From Polynucleobacter sphagniphilus (GTDB lineage Bacteria; Pseudomonadota; Gammaproteobacteria; Burkholderiales; Burkholderiaceae): a stretch of DNA of 64,000 nucleotides. The translations under genes were made by a program, and so were the position numbers. The notes below the pieces were generated by a model. That model did no database searches. It was given only the letters and a program-made list of their open reading frames with translations, and had not been told where the DNA came from. This document shows positions 1 to 10,300 of this stretch, piece after piece (the stretch's first letter is position 1; each line of letters begins with the position of its first letter). Location: assembly GCF_001953355.1 (NCBI RefSeq), contig NZ_MPIY01000001.1, positions 339,848 to 403,847 on the forward strand. The letters are read 5' to 3'.

Positions 1-121
1 TCATTGCGGTATCGAGTACACCGAATGCAATTACTGCTAATTGTCCGACTAATAAGGGGGCGGCTAATTTGAGAAGGGCGGGGATATCTTCGCGTAAACG
101 CGAGAGCTTAAAGTGCAGCAC
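1..121 (-). CDS. MATE-family efflux transporter, N-terminal fragment
   Basis: Only the first 40 or so codons lie in the window; the gene continues beyond base 1. Read leftward from a GTG at 119-121, the peptide begins MLHFKLSRLREDIPALLKLA and continues into APLLVGQLAVIAFGVLDTAM, a pattern typical of the first helix of MATE (NorM/DinF-type) multidrug exporters, which use Na+ or H+ gradients in the inner membrane. The GTG is chosen because the stop of the upstream glycosyltransferase (125-127) lies in the same frame two codons earlier, so nothing further upstream is possible. A weak GGA sits about 10 bases before it. The 3-base gap suggests translational coupling to the gene at 125-1843. The family call rests on this short N-terminus only. 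Confidence 0.6.
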   Translation of the reverse strand, partial: MLHFKLSRLREDIPALLKLAAPLLVGQLAVIAFGVLDTAM

Positions 122-124
122 GAC

Positions 125-1843
125 TTATTCCGGACGCACTTGATATAGTCTGAGTCGCTCATCTCGGTCTGCTGCTCGACGATCTTCCCAAAGCAAAATG
201 AGTTTCTTGTTGTTCAGGCTAGCGTAGGCTTTAGCATCCGATTGATTGTGTGTCAGTACCCATGGGCAACTCGGATCATCGCGCAAAGGTAAGTTGGTGA
301 AGTAATCAAAGGATGCGAGTTGGGCTAGTCCAATATTGCTGCTATCAATACAACCAGCATGTTTGGAGCTCACATAAGCTAGTCGCTGCGCAACATAGCG
401 ATAGGTTTTTGCGTAGTTAATCGTTGGTAACCACAGCGTCATCAATAGAACCCACATCAAGGTTGTACCAGAGGCAGAGATGATCAGGCAGCGCCAAATT
501 TCCTTAGGGGCGCGTGAGGTTCTCCAGCGCACGACTGCTAACCAAATTCCAGTAATGATGCTTGCCACCACAAAACTGCGCCAATGAAACTGCCCTTGGA
601 AGCCTGGCAATAAACGCTCCATATTGGCAGCAGTCGATTCTGGAAAGCCCGTTACCTTAGCCAACCAAATCACCCAAATTGCAATTGCAATCAAGGTAAA
701 ACTGAACATCGCAAACCAGTCTATAAAGCTGATGAGGCTGCGCTTTAAGATCGGCAAGCTGAAGGCAGCAATAATCGATAAACTGGGAATCAAAATAATC
801 AGATCATGTTCATTCGCCTCGAGACGGAAGAGTACATAAATCAAGCCGCCAATAAATAGACTCAATGGAATGCATAGATGGGGGGCGCGCCAACCACCCG
901 CCTCCCTAGTCTGACCCCAGTGGGCTAGAGAGATCGCTGCTAAAGGCCAAACGGGCCAAGCATAGGCCCAAAAGTTCACGCTAAAGAAGGCAAGCGACTC
1001 AATCGATGGGCTTGCTTGCATCTCAGGCATGTTGCGCCAACCTGCTTGTGCAATGTGGCGCCATTCAGGAGTGAGATTGAAGTAATGCCAAAGCGCTGGC
1101 CAAACTGCAAAACCAATTAAGCCAAAGACAATGCTAGTCAATGTCCACCGAAAGCGTAGTTTGGCATTGCTGGCAATCACTGCCACGATAGTAGAGCTCA
1201 CTACGATCAGCGATAGAGTGAGGTTGCTCGAGAGTGCAACAATCAGAATGCCAAGACCTGTCCACAAACCACCTTGCCAGGGCTTATCTAAGCCGCGTAC
1301 GGTGCCATACAAGACAATGGAGAGCCCCATGAGTTGCGCCATCATTGGTGTTGTCTCATGAGCACGTTGCGCTAAGCCTACGCAAGCCAAAAAGATGAGT
1401 AGAGCGCCATCGGCCAAGGTCATGCCATAACTCTTGCGATCGGGTTGTCCGCCTACCGCTAAGGCCATGGGCTGGACTTCTTGGCGCCGACCTAAAAGAT
1501 AGGTCGCATACCAAATAGCTAATGCAGATGCAAAAAAACAAATCGCAGAGTAGAGGCGTGCAGCATTGGCATCACCAATATAAGGACCAAAGAGGTCTAT
1601 GAGGGTAGCGCCCATCCAATAAGGTAAAGGGGGGCCCAGCGATAAATCACGTCCCGCTAAGTGCGGCACGATCCAATCAATAGTATTGCCGTGATGCGCA
1701 TTCCACATGGCGCCAAAACCAATGGCATCCTCATTTTTCCAGGGATCCCGAAGAAACAAACCGGCAAAGCCATAGACCAAGGTCAACGCAAAAATAATGA
1801 TGCGTGGAATAGATTTTGTGGCGGCGGCGGTGAGTTTAACCAT
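125..1843 (-). CDS. ArnT-like membrane glycosyltransferase (GT39/GT83 type)
   Basis: A 572-residue polytopic inner-membrane protein with about ten hydrophobic segments. It starts with a short basic stretch and a membrane helix, followed by a first periplasmic loop containing RDPWKNEDAIGFG, the acidic loop seen in ArnT/PMT-type lipid-dependent glycosyltransferases. Such enzymes transfer a sugar from a polyprenyl-phosphate donor to lipid A, protein or another acceptor in the periplasm. The acceptor and sugar here cannot be told from sequence. There is no arn operon nearby, so resistance to cationic peptides should not be assumed. It lies 3 bases upstream of a MATE exporter and is separated from rpmE by a terminator, so the two probably form one transcript. 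The family call is good; the specific substrate is unknown. Confidence 0.7.
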   Translation of the reverse strand: MVKLTAAATKSIPRIIIFALTLVYGFAGLFLRDPWKNEDAIGFGAMWNAHHGNTIDWIVPHLAGRDLSLGPPLPYWMGATLIDLFGPYIGDANAARLYSAICFFASALAIWYATYLLGRRQEVQPMALAVGGQPDRKSYGMTLADGALLIFLACVGLAQRAHETTPMMAQLMGLSIVLYGTVRGLDKPWQGGLWTGLGILIVALSSNLTLSLIVVSSTIVAVIASNAKLRFRWTLTSIVFGLIGFAVWPALWHYFNLTPEWRHIAQAGWRNMPEMQASPSIESLAFFSVNFWAYAWPVWPLAAISLAHWGQTREAGGWRAPHLCIPLSLFIGGLIYVLFRLEANEHDLIILIPSLSIIAAFSLPILKRSLISFIDWFAMFSFTLIAIAIWVIWLAKVTGFPESTAANMERLLPGFQGQFHWRSFVVASIITGIWLAVVRWRTSRAPKEIWRCLIISASGTTLMWVLLMTLWLPTINYAKTYRYVAQRLAYVSSKHAGCIDSSNIGLAQLASFDYFTNLPLRDDPSCPWVLTHNQSDAKAYASLNNKKLILLWEDRRAADRDERLRLYQVRPE

Positions 1844-1856
1844 GTATGAATTAGTA

Positions 1857-1882
1857 ATAAAAAAGGCAGCAAACGCTGCCTT
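1857..1882 (-). terminator. Intrinsic terminator after rpmE
   Basis: An 8-bp stem AAGGCAGC (1863-1870) pairs with GCTGCCTT (1875-1882) around a 4-base loop. Read leftward it is followed by a run of Ts (1857-1862). It lies downstream of rpmE and just before the glycosyltransferase start, so it should end the rpmE transcript. Confidence 0.8.
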
Positions 1883-1935
1883 GATTATCTCGTAGGGAAA
1901 GGAATTCCCAAAGCCCTACAAAGTGACTAAGTAAA

Positions 1936-2283
1936 TTAAGCCTTTTTCTTGGCTGGCTTTTCAGCAGCTTTCGCTTCTGCAGCAGCTGCTTTTTTCTCAG
2001 CAGTTTTTGCAGCGCCATCACCAGTAGACTTGGCAACGGACTTGCTACCGAATTTCTGACGGAATTTCTCAACACGACCAGCTGTATCCATAATCTTCTG
2101 GGTACCGGTGTAGAAAGGGTGAGATTCAGATGAAGTCTCGATCTTGGCCAATGGATATTCATTGCCATCCTCCCACTTGATTGTCTCTTTAGTGGACATG
2201 GTGGAGCGAGTCTTGAAGCTGAAGTTATTAGAAACGTCTACAAAGACGATTTCACGATATTCGGGGTGAATGCCAGGTTTCAT
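1936..2283 (-). CDS. rpmE2: 50S ribosomal protein L31, type B
   Basis: The protein begins [19 protein letters not shown], the signature of bacterial L31. The zinc-binding CxxC pairs of type A L31 are absent, so this is the zinc-independent type B form. The start at 2283 is chosen because the family begins at MKPGIHP and an AGGAC ribosome-binding site precedes it; the longer frame (to 2322) adds 13 unrelated residues. At 115 residues it is longer than the usual 85-90: the extra C-terminus is an Ala/Lys-rich tail (roughly residues 85-115) ending AEKPAKKKA, probably disordered and RNA-binding. It follows rho on the same strand, but a 150-base gap separates them, so it may have its own promoter. 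Confidence 0.93.
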   Translation of the reverse strand: MKPGIHPEYREIVFVDVSNNFSFKTRSTMSTKETIKWEDGNEYPLAKIETSSESHPFYTGTQKIMDTAGRVEKFRQKFGSKSVAKSTGDGAAKTAEKKAAAAEAKAAEKPAKKKA

Positions 2284-2436
2284 TGTTAGTCCTATTAGCG
2301 AGCAGCCGTTTAAGTTAATCAAAGGATTAAGCTAAATACTTACCCAAGTTAAAAGCAAATTAGTAAAGCGTTAAAGGCGAAATTATGCCATGAAATCAAT
2401 GGGAAAGAGCGCTTTTGCTACTTCCCCAAGGGTAAA

Positions 2437-3699
2437 TTAGCCGCCTTTACGCATTAAATCGAAGAATTCACCGTTATTTTTAGTTGATTTGAGCTTATCG
2501 ACGATAAAGTTCATTGCTTCAATATCATCCATGTCAGCCAATAATTTGCGTAAAACCCAGATTTTTTGTAGGTTTTCCGCTTTAACCAGCAATTCCTCAC
2601 GGCGGGTACCGGATTTATTGAGGTTAATCGCAGGGTAGACACGGCGTTCAGCCAAACGACGCTCTAGGTGAACTTCCATATTGCCAGTTCCCTTGAACTC
2701 CTCATAGATCAAATCATCCATACGGCTACCAGTTTCGATCAAAGCGGTTGCCAAAATCGTGAGGGAGCCGCCTTCCTCAACATTACGTGCCGCGCCGAAG
2801 AAGCGTTTTGGGCGTTGCAATGCATTGGAGTCCACACCGCCTGATAGAACTTTTCCTGATGATGGAATTACGGTGTTGTAGGCACGCGCCAAACGGGTAA
2901 TAGAGTCGAGCAAAATAATCACGTCTTTGCCCATCTCTACCAAGCGCTTGGCTTTTTCGATGACCATCTCAGCAACTTGTACGTGACGCACGGCTGGCTC
3001 ATCAAAGGTTGAGGCAACTACTTCACCGCGAACCGAGCGCTGCATTTCAGTAACTTCTTCTGGGCGCTCATCCACGAGCAGAACAATCAAAATAGCATCT
3101 GGATTGTTGGCAGAGATTGCATGGGCAATATGCTGCATCATCACGGTCTTACCGGATTTGGGTGAGGACACAATCAAACCACGCTGACCAAAACCAATGG
3201 GCGAGATCATGTCAATGATGCGGCCAGTTAAATTCTCTTCAGCTTTGATATCACGCTCTAAATGAATAGTGCGATTTGGGTGCAGCGGCGTTAAATTCTC
3301 GAACATGATGCGGTTCTTGAGAGCCTCTGGAGCTAAGCCGTTGATCTTGTCCACTTTCACCAAAGCAAAGTAACGCTCGCCATCTTTGGGGGTACGTACT
3401 TCACCTTCTACGCTGTCACCAGTGTGCAAGTTAAAGCGGCGAATCTGCGCAGGGGAGATGTAGATATCGTCTGGAGAGGCCATGTAAGAGGCTTCAGGAG
3501 AGCGCAAGAAACCAAAGCCGTCAGGCAATACTTCTAATGTGCCATCACCAAAAACAGTCTCACCGCCCTTAGCGCGTTTTTTCAAAATCGCAAACATCAA
3601 TTCTTGTTTGCGCATCCGTTGGGTATTTTCAATCTCCAAGCTGGCTGCCATTTCAAGCAGGGCGGATACGTGGAGGGCTTTGAGTTCGGTTAATTGCAT
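2437..3699 (-). CDS. rho: Transcription termination factor Rho
   Basis: A 420-residue hexameric RNA helicase that terminates transcription at C-rich, untranslated RNA. The order of domains is standard: Rho N-terminal helical domain (1-45), a cold-shock-like RNA-binding domain with GFGFLRSPE (about 50-120), and an ATPase core with Walker [11 protein letters not shown] (about residue 180), Walker [14 protein letters not shown], the Q-loop and the R-loop region [17 protein letters not shown]. The length equals that of E. coli Rho (419). The ATG at 3699 is the only sensible start. The gene is downstream of trxA, as in many proteobacteria, but a terminator and a 235-base leader separate them, implying independent expression and probable autoregulation. 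Confidence 0.98.
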   Translation of the reverse strand: MQLTELKALHVSALLEMAASLEIENTQRMRKQELMFAILKKRAKGGETVFGDGTLEVLPDGFGFLRSPEASYMASPDDIYISPAQIRRFNLHTGDSVEGEVRTPKDGERYFALVKVDKINGLAPEALKNRIMFENLTPLHPNRTIHLERDIKAEENLTGRIIDMISPIGFGQRGLIVSSPKSGKTVMMQHIAHAISANNPDAILIVLLVDERPEEVTEMQRSVRGEVVASTFDEPAVRHVQVAEMVIEKAKRLVEMGKDVIILLDSITRLARAYNTVIPSSGKVLSGGVDSNALQRPKRFFGAARNVEEGGSLTILATALIETGSRMDDLIYEEFKGTGNMEVHLERRLAERRVYPAINLNKSGTRREELLVKAENLQKIWVLRKLLADMDDIEAMNFIVDKLKSTKNNGEFFDLMRKGG

Positions 3700-3890
3700 A
3701 TGGTTCTCGGGTATTAATTAAAGGTGTAGGTGTGCTGAACGCTTGTTTGGGGATATGGCCGTCATGAAGAAAATCAGACGGATTGGGAAAAACAGAATTT
3801 GGGGGATTTTGCTAAAAAGAAGGGGGGTAGATTACTGGAAATTGGGGCACTTCAAGTGCGCTGAATAACTTATTAACGCCATACTACACT
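3700..3890 (-). promoter_or_regulatory. C-rich rho leader with possible rut sites
   Basis: Read leftward, the 190 bases before rho are rich in C and poor in G, with runs such as CTACCCCCCTTC and AATCCCCC near 3780-3835. A perfect 13-base inverted repeat, GCACTTCAAGTGC, lies at 3847-3859. C-rich, unstructured RNA is what Rho loads on, and rho genes are known in E. coli to be autoregulated by Rho-dependent attenuation in the leader. The same arrangement is inferred here. No single promoter could be fixed with confidence. Confidence 0.45.
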
Positions 3891-3923
3891 AAAAAACCAC
3901 AGGCTCAACTGGCGAACCTGTGG
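3891..3923 (-). terminator. Intrinsic terminator after trxA
   Basis: A 7-bp stem CCACAGG (3897-3903) pairs with CCTGTGG (3917-3923) around a 13-base loop. Read leftward it is followed by TTTTTT (3896-3891). It ends the trxA transcript 12 bases after the stop and separates it from rho. Confidence 0.8.
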
Positions 3924-3934
3924 TCGAGGACTAT

Positions 3935-4261
3935 TTACAGATGACTATCGATAAATGCAGTCAGCTGGGATTTAGCAAGGGCGCCTACTTTTTGAGCGGC
4001 AACCGTGCCGTTTTTGAACAAAATCAGAGTAGGAATGCCGCGAATATTGAATTGGGCGGGTACGCCTTGGTTCTCATCAACGTTCATCTTAGCGATTTGG
4101 AGCTTGTCACCGTAATCAGCAGAGAGCTCTTCTAGGATAGGGCCAATCATTTTGCAAGGACCGCACCACTCCGCCCAGAAGTCGAGCAACACAGGTTTGT
4201 CAGATTTGAGGACGTCCTGCTCGAAAGAGGCGTCAGTTACGTGTTTAATGCCGGCACTCAT
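3935..4261 (-). CDS. trxA: Thioredoxin 1
   Basis: A 108-residue cytoplasmic thioredoxin with the active-site motif WAEWCGPCK (cysteines near residues 33 and 36) and the conserved cis-proline loop GIPTLILF. The length equals that of E. coli TrxA. It reduces protein disulfides using electrons from thioredoxin reductase. Here its clients may include the thioredoxin-dependent ArsC encoded at 60143. The ATG at 4261 follows AAGGAATTTTC, a reasonable ribosome-binding site. It is transcribed divergently from the addB-like gene; the shared region contains a perfect palindrome TATTGCAATA (4290-4299) and an inverted repeat GCTTAT/ATAAGC (4304-4309 and 4317-4322) whose roles are unknown. Confidence 0.97.
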   Translation of the reverse strand: MSAGIKHVTDASFEQDVLKSDKPVLLDFWAEWCGPCKMIGPILEELSADYGDKLQIAKMNVDENQGVPAQFNIRGIPTLILFKNGTVAAQKVGALAKSQLTAFIDSHL

Positions 4262-4393
4262 GAAAATTCCTTATTTAGGCTTATTTAGTTATTGCAATAC
4301 AACGCTTATATTAGCAATAAGCCACACTTTCTGCCTAAAAATCAAAATTTACCTCAAATAAACTCAAAAGAACCCAAGCTAACCCAAGCCCTC

Positions 4394-7375
4394 ATGTCTG
4401 CCCCATTTCCTCAAATCACCCCGCAAGATGGCCCAATTGCCTGGGCAATTACGCCTGATGCTTCTGCTCTGGAGCAGTTGGCAAAGGGAATTTGGGATTG
4501 TGCCAAGCAAACGGGGCAGCGTCCCTTGGTCGTCTTGAGTACCGCAGGTCCTCTCATGGGTGTGAGATCGGCCCTGGAGAAGTATCGCCCCCCACTTGGC
4601 GAACTGAATCCAAAAAACGCCTTCTTACCGCAAGTGATGAGCTTCAATGATTGGCTTGAGGCGGCGCCAGGCGCTTGGAGATTTCCTAAGAAGCAAACGG
4701 ATTTAGAGCGTTGGTTAGGTGTCTTTGCTGCTATCCAAAAAGAAAAGGATCTGCGAGTTTGGTTCAAGGCGGAGAGTGAGGCGGGTGCTTGGGGATTGGC
4801 GCAAGCCATTATTGAAGCTTGCAACACCTTATCCGAAGCCCTGAGCCCACGTTTGCAAAAACAAATTCATGCGCTCATGGAGCAGGGTGCTCAATTCGCA
4901 ATCGGTGAGGCTTGGATTGATCAAGTCAAAGAATTGCTTGAGTTGAGCATCTACCAGGTCTATCCGGAGCTATCTCGTAAAGTAGTGGATAGGGAGGCTA
5001 AGGTCTTATTAGCATTCTGGCGCTTCATTGCAAGTGCAAGTGATCCAGCCTTTCGTAAACAGTTTGCGATGTTTGCCCACCTTGATGCGGCTGCTCAGGC
5101 TCATCGGGCCGGTGAGCTTAGGCCCTTGATTTGGGTTGAGACGGCAGACCCAACGCCAATCGATCAAGAGATCGTGAGTTCACTCTTGCGGCAATATGCG
5201 CACTATGCACCCGTAGTTGAAGTCAAAATGAATTGGGAGACAGTGGGTCTTTGGGCTGAAGCGATTGGCGGTGAGATAGCTTGGGCTCAAGCCATAGCAA
5301 ACGATAAGAAAGCAGACCCTACAAACTGGCGCCTCATTGCCGCAAAGCGCTTTGAAGAATTGGCGTGGGTAGCAGCAAAAGCAATTGAACAACACCTGAT
5401 TGCGGGCAGGAAAAACATTGCCTTGGTGGCGCAAGATCGCTTAGTTGCTAGAAGAACCCGTGCACTACTTTCTCGGTTTGGTCCTGTATTAAATATCCGC
5501 GATGAGACTGGCTGGAAGCTTTCCACCACCCGCGCAGCCGCCGCATTAATCAGTTGGCTGGAATTAATTAAATCGCCCAAAGATGGGCCAACTACCAAAG
5601 TTTTATTAGAGTTTTTGAACAATCCATTTTTGGATTTAGAAAACGAGCATTTCCTAAACCGAGAAAAGGGTTCCTGTGTTGGTTTAATTGCCGAGCTTGA
5701 AGATATTTTGATTGCCAGTAAAGCAGGTTCTGGATGGAAAACTTTCCATTTGGCGATAGAGGGCGTTGGAGCGAATGCTTTAAAGACCTCAAGTGCCCCA
5801 CCAAATCCTGCCTTATTCCAGCTGATCCAATTTTTGCGACAGCGTCACTATGAGTGGCTAGCAATCAAGGGTGATTGCAAGAAGGCTTATGAGCTTTTGC
5901 AAAAGAATTTAGCCGCTACTGGCATGGCAATTGGTTTGGAGTTTGACGCGGCTGGTAAGCAATTGTTGGAGGTGTTGGAGTCGCTTGATTTGGGTGAGTC
6001 AGAGCAGCAAGCAGTGCCGATGCGTTTAGCGGAGTGGCTGAGTTTACTTAGAACGATCCTTGAAAATGCCAGCTATCAAGAGGGTGGCGGAGAAGCGCAA
6101 GCCAGTTTGAGTGTATTGCCCCTTAGCTCTACGCGCTTACGCGATTTTGATGCTGTCGTGATGGTTGGTTGTGATGAGCAGCAATTACCTGCGTATTCAG
6201 AGCCGCCATTATTTTTCTCGGATGCGCTGAACACTCTGCTCAAGACCTCCACAATTCAATCGCAGTTTGTCCAGCAAGCTCGTGATTTATCTGGCTTACT
6301 TGCATCGTGCTCTTACGTCGATCTTCTTTGGCAAAGTACCAGTAAAAACGGCGAGCCACTGCGACCGGCGGCATGGATACAGCGTCTACAAAGTCAAATT
6401 CAATGGGAGGCGATGAGTCTGCCACTACCTAGGCACGAGTTTGCGGTTAAACCAATGGCCATGTCGGTTGCACACTTTGAAGAAGATGTGCCATTACCGC
6501 TGTCGATGAGTCCCAGTGCATATAAGGCATTACGTGATTGCCCATATCGCTACTACGTTCGTAGTTTGTTGGGTCTGCGTAAAGCCAAAGGTTTGGACGA
6601 GGGATTTGATGCCTCTCTAGCCGGCCAAACCTTGCATGCTTTATTGCAACGTTTTTATCAAGCGCTCAAAACCCAAGAGCACACTATGCCAACATTAACA
6701 AGGGATATTGAGTTGCGCCGTGCCTGGATGCAAGAGCATTTGTTGATGTATTCGGAGCAAGAGTTTGCGGGGTTGATTGAAGGCGATGCTCGTGTCATGG
6801 GTACTTTGCGCGATTGGCAAAAGCAAATTCCGAGTTTTATTGATTGGCAACTCCAGCGCGAGGCCCAAGGTTGGGAGTTTTTGGTGGGTGAGGCCAAAGT
6901 AGGTTTTGATTTGCCATTTAAAACGCCTGGGGGCGATCTAAAACATCTCCGAATTGAGGGCTATGCAGACCGTTACGATGTCCAGAGTGAAAATAAGAAG
7001 TTAGCTAGCGTGATTGATTACAAAAATCAAAGTTTTGGAAAAGTCAAAAAGCGCGCTGAGCGTCTCTTGGATGATCCGCAATTATTGATCTATGCTAGCG
7101 CAGCCAATCAGCGCCATGAGGATCATCGCATGGCCGGTCATGAGGTTGTGAATGCCGAGTGGGTTTCACTAAAGGCTAGTTTAAGTAAAGGCGACGAAAA
7201 CGCGGTACGCGCTCAAGTAGTGGAAGATTTGTCTGAACAGATGGCGCGCTTTAATGCACAGATCACTGAAGATGTGCAGGCGCTATGGGCTAAAAAACCG
7301 ATGGCAGCATTTGCACCAGATGGTGTGTGTCAATTCTGTGAAGCCCGTGGTGTTTGCCGCAAGGGGGGCTGGTGA
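4394..7375 (+). CDS. addB: AddB-like PD-(D/E)XK nuclease subunit with Fe-S cysteines
   Basis: A 993-residue protein partnered with the helicase encoded immediately downstream. The C-terminal part (about 700-993) is a RecB-family nuclease: motif GYADRYD followed by VIDYKNQSF supplies the catalytic D and D-x-K. Four cysteines bracket it: one in LRDCPYRYYVR (C716) and three in VCQFCEARGVCRK (C979, C982, C988), as in AddB iron-sulfur nucleases. The N-terminal two thirds resemble an inactivated helicase; no Walker A is visible. AddAB complexes resect double-strand breaks for RecA loading. The ATG at 4394 is chosen because upstream sequence (from 4292) lies in the trxA promoter region and looks non-coding. 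Its stop overlaps the start of the next gene by GTGA, so the two are translationally coupled. Confidence 0.85.
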   Translation: MSAPFPQITPQDGPIAWAITPDASALEQLAKGIWDCAKQTGQRPLVVLSTAGPLMGVRSALEKYRPPLGELNPKNAFLPQVMSFNDWLEAAPGAWRFPKKQTDLERWLGVFAAIQKEKDLRVWFKAESEAGAWGLAQAIIEACNTLSEALSPRLQKQIHALMEQGAQFAIGEAWIDQVKELLELSIYQVYPELSRKVVDREAKVLLAFWRFIASASDPAFRKQFAMFAHLDAAAQAHRAGELRPLIWVETADPTPIDQEIVSSLLRQYAHYAPVVEVKMNWETVGLWAEAIGGEIAWAQAIANDKKADPTNWRLIAAKRFEELAWVAAKAIEQHLIAGRKNIALVAQDRLVARRTRALLSRFGPVLNIRDETGWKLSTTRAAAALISWLELIKSPKDGPTTKVLLEFLNNPFLDLENEHFLNREKGSCVGLIAELEDILIASKAGSGWKTFHLAIEGVGANALKTSSAPPNPALFQLIQFLRQRHYEWLAIKGDCKKAYELLQKNLAATGMAIGLEFDAAGKQLLEVLESLDLGESEQQAVPMRLAEWLSLLRTILENASYQEGGGEAQASLSVLPLSSTRLRDFDAVVMVGCDEQQLPAYSEPPLFFSDALNTLLKTSTIQSQFVQQARDLSGLLASCSYVDLLWQSTSKNGEPLRPAAWIQRLQSQIQWEAMSLPLPRHEFAVKPMAMSVAHFEEDVPLPLSMSPSAYKALRDCPYRYYVRSLLGLRKAKGLDEGFDASLAGQTLHALLQRFYQALKTQEHTMPTLTRDIELRRAWMQEHLLMYSEQEFAGLIEGDARVMGTLRDWQKQIPSFIDWQLQREAQGWEFLVGEAKVGFDLPFKTPGGDLKHLRIEGYADRYDVQSENKKLASVIDYKNQSFGKVKKRAERLLDDPQLLIYASAANQRHEDHRMAGHEVVNAEWVSLKASLSKGDENAVRAQVVEDLSEQMARFNAQITEDVQALWAKKPMAAFAPDGVCQFCEARGVCRKGGW

Positions 7376-10300
7376 ATCCCGAGTTAAACACCTTAGCGGC
7401 AAACGATGCAGTGCCAAAGCTGCCATATTCAGCAGCATTAGCTTGTGATCCTCAGCGATCAGTTATCGTTTCGGCCTGTGCCGGCAGCGGCAAGACATGG
7501 TTATTGGTTGCGCGCATGATTCGTCTTTTGCTTGATGGTGTTAAGCCACAAGAGATCCTGGCGCTGACCTTTACACGTAAGGCTGCCCAAGAGATGCGTG
7601 ATCGACTCTATGGCTTGCTCGAGCAATTCTCAAAAGACGATGATGTGCAGTTGCATAAAGAGTTAATTGATCGAGGGGTAGATCCCACTCAAGTTGCTGT
7701 CTATTTACCCAAAGCAAGGGTGCTCTACGAGCAAGTATTAGCCAATCCTCAGCCAATCGTGATTGATACCTTTCATGGCTGGTTTGGTCGCTTGCTTGGC
7801 TCAGCTCCTGTATCGCTCGGAATTCAACCTGGATTTAGATTGCGTGAAGATGCCAAGCGTTTGCAGGAGGAGTGTCTCAGCGATTGGTGGGGTAATTTAA
7901 CAGAAGAACTAAAGGTACATTACGACGTGCTACTAAAGCACCTGGGCGCACATGAGACCCAAAAGTTCTTAATGGGCAAAGGTAGTCTCTTTAAACAAAG
8001 AGGCGCATGGACTTTTTTTGCGAAAGAGTGCAAAGAACAGGGCTCAACACCGATTGAGCGCTTTAAAAAAACCTTGTTTCGATTAAATGCACCCAATCCA
8101 CTGCTTGCGCTTTGGGATGCTCCCAATGCCCTCAAAAATTTGGAATTTTTAGCTCTCTGTTTGCAAAATAGCAGCACAAACGATCAAAAGCTGCTTCCTT
8201 ATCTCTTACCAGCACTTGTCTGTAAAAAGCGCGGTGGCTCAGTCATGGAAGTGGCTGGAATTTTTCAATATACATTTTTGACAAAGGATCCGAAATATCG
8301 CGAGAGCAATGACAAGATATTGGGCGACTTAAAAACTTATTTAACAAATGAAGGAATGGCTCATCGGATTGAAGAGCATATTTCCTTTAAGCAAGCTTGG
8401 GGCCATGCTTTTGAAGAATACCTGCAATGGCAAGCAGAGCAAGATATTTTTGCTATCAACCAAGCTTGGTTTGCACTGACTGAATCAATGATGGCATTCG
8501 CCGAAGCGCAAAAAGAGAATATGCGTGTACGTGACTTTGATGATCTGGAAATTGGGGTCAGCACTTTAATGGCTGACTCTACCAATGCAGCCTATTTGCA
8601 GGCGCGCTTAGACGCCAGATATAAACAGATCTTGGTGGATGAATTTCAAGACACCAATCCATTGCAATGGCAAATTTTGCGCTCCTGGTTGGCAGGCTAC
8701 AGCGAGGGGGACGATAAGCCAAAAGTATTTATTGTGGGTGATCCTAAGCAATCGATCTATCGTTTCCGTCGTGCTGACCCGAGACTCTTCGCAAGTGCCA
8801 AACATTATCTCCATTGGGAGTGGGACGCTGTCTACATAGAGCAGGATAAAACCAGGCGCAATGCGCAGGACATCAATGAAGCGGTAAACCGTATTTTTAA
8901 GAGTGAGTTACTGCCTGAAAAATATCCTTACTCGCGACAGGAAACTTTATGGACTGCTGGTGATGAGGGCAGGCCACACGAGGATTATGCAAAAGTAGGC
9001 GAGGCCTATATCTTGCCTTTGGTGGCTTACGAGCAACCATCGGATGAACAGCGTAGTGGCAGTGCCTTTGATGATCCGATCATCGACCCAGGCAAGACAG
9101 TAGCGGATGTTCAGCGTATGCATGAGGGCAAAATGATCGGGCGTTTAATTAACCATCTGCTTGCTACTCGTCAGGTTGCAGATAAAGACGGCGGTAAGGA
9201 TATTTGGAGAAAGGCTAGGCCAAGTGACTTCTTGTTGCTGGTCAAGCGCCGCAGCTATTTGTCTCAATACGAGAAAGCCCTGCAAGATGCAGGTCTGGCT
9301 TATGACAGCTCCCGTCTAGGTGGTTTATTAAACACCCTAGAGGTCGATGACCTGATTGCCTTGCTTACGGTATTCATCTCGCCGCGCCATGATTTACCTT
9401 TAGCCCAAGTTCTGAGAAGTCCGATCTTTGGATTTACAGAACAGCAAATGCAAAAACTGGCTATAGCGATGACTACCGAGCGTTATCGTACTTGGTGGGA
9501 TGCACTGCAAGATAGCGCAGATGAAAAAATACAAAAAGCAGCACGCTTTTTACTGCATTGGCAAGTCTTGAGCGAGCGTTTGCCGGTGCATGATTTGCTC
9601 GATCGCATTTACCAAGAGGGTGATGTACGTATTCGTTACGCCGCCATCTGTCATGAGCGTTCACGAGCCCAAGTCTTGGCTAACTTAGATGCTTTCTTGG
9701 GGTTGGCTTTGAATCAAGATGGTGGTCAATACCCCAGTCTGAGCCGTTTTATTAATGAGATTAATCTCAAGCGCCGTGGCGATGATGATGAAACCCCTGA
9801 TGAGGGTGATGTGGATACTACTAGCGAGGACAATTTAGTTGAGCTAGATGAAGATAGCGAGCTATCTATCGAGGAACAGAATCAGCGCGTTCGCTTGATG
9901 ACGATCCATGGTGCCAAGGGGCTGGAGGCGCCTTTTGTGATTGTCCTTGACTCCAACAATACGGATACCTACGTTGATCACAGCGGAGTCCTCATGGAAT
10001 GGGCGCCCGAGGAGGCTAGCCCAAGTCATCTTTCCTTATTTACCAATAAAACATTGACTAGTCCTCGCACCGAAATCAACGATGAAGAGAAGAGAATTGG
10101 TGAAAACGAAAACTGGAACTTGCTGTATGTGGCAATGACGCGGGCGCGTCAGGGTCTATGGATCAGCGGTGACGCACAAAAGCCAAGCAAAAAGAACCCC
10201 GATGGTTTGGATCCATCCTCTTGGTACGGCAAAGCACTTAAAGCAGAACTCCCTCTTTATAAGCTGCCCAATGACATGCCGGTAGAAGAAGGGTTACAAA

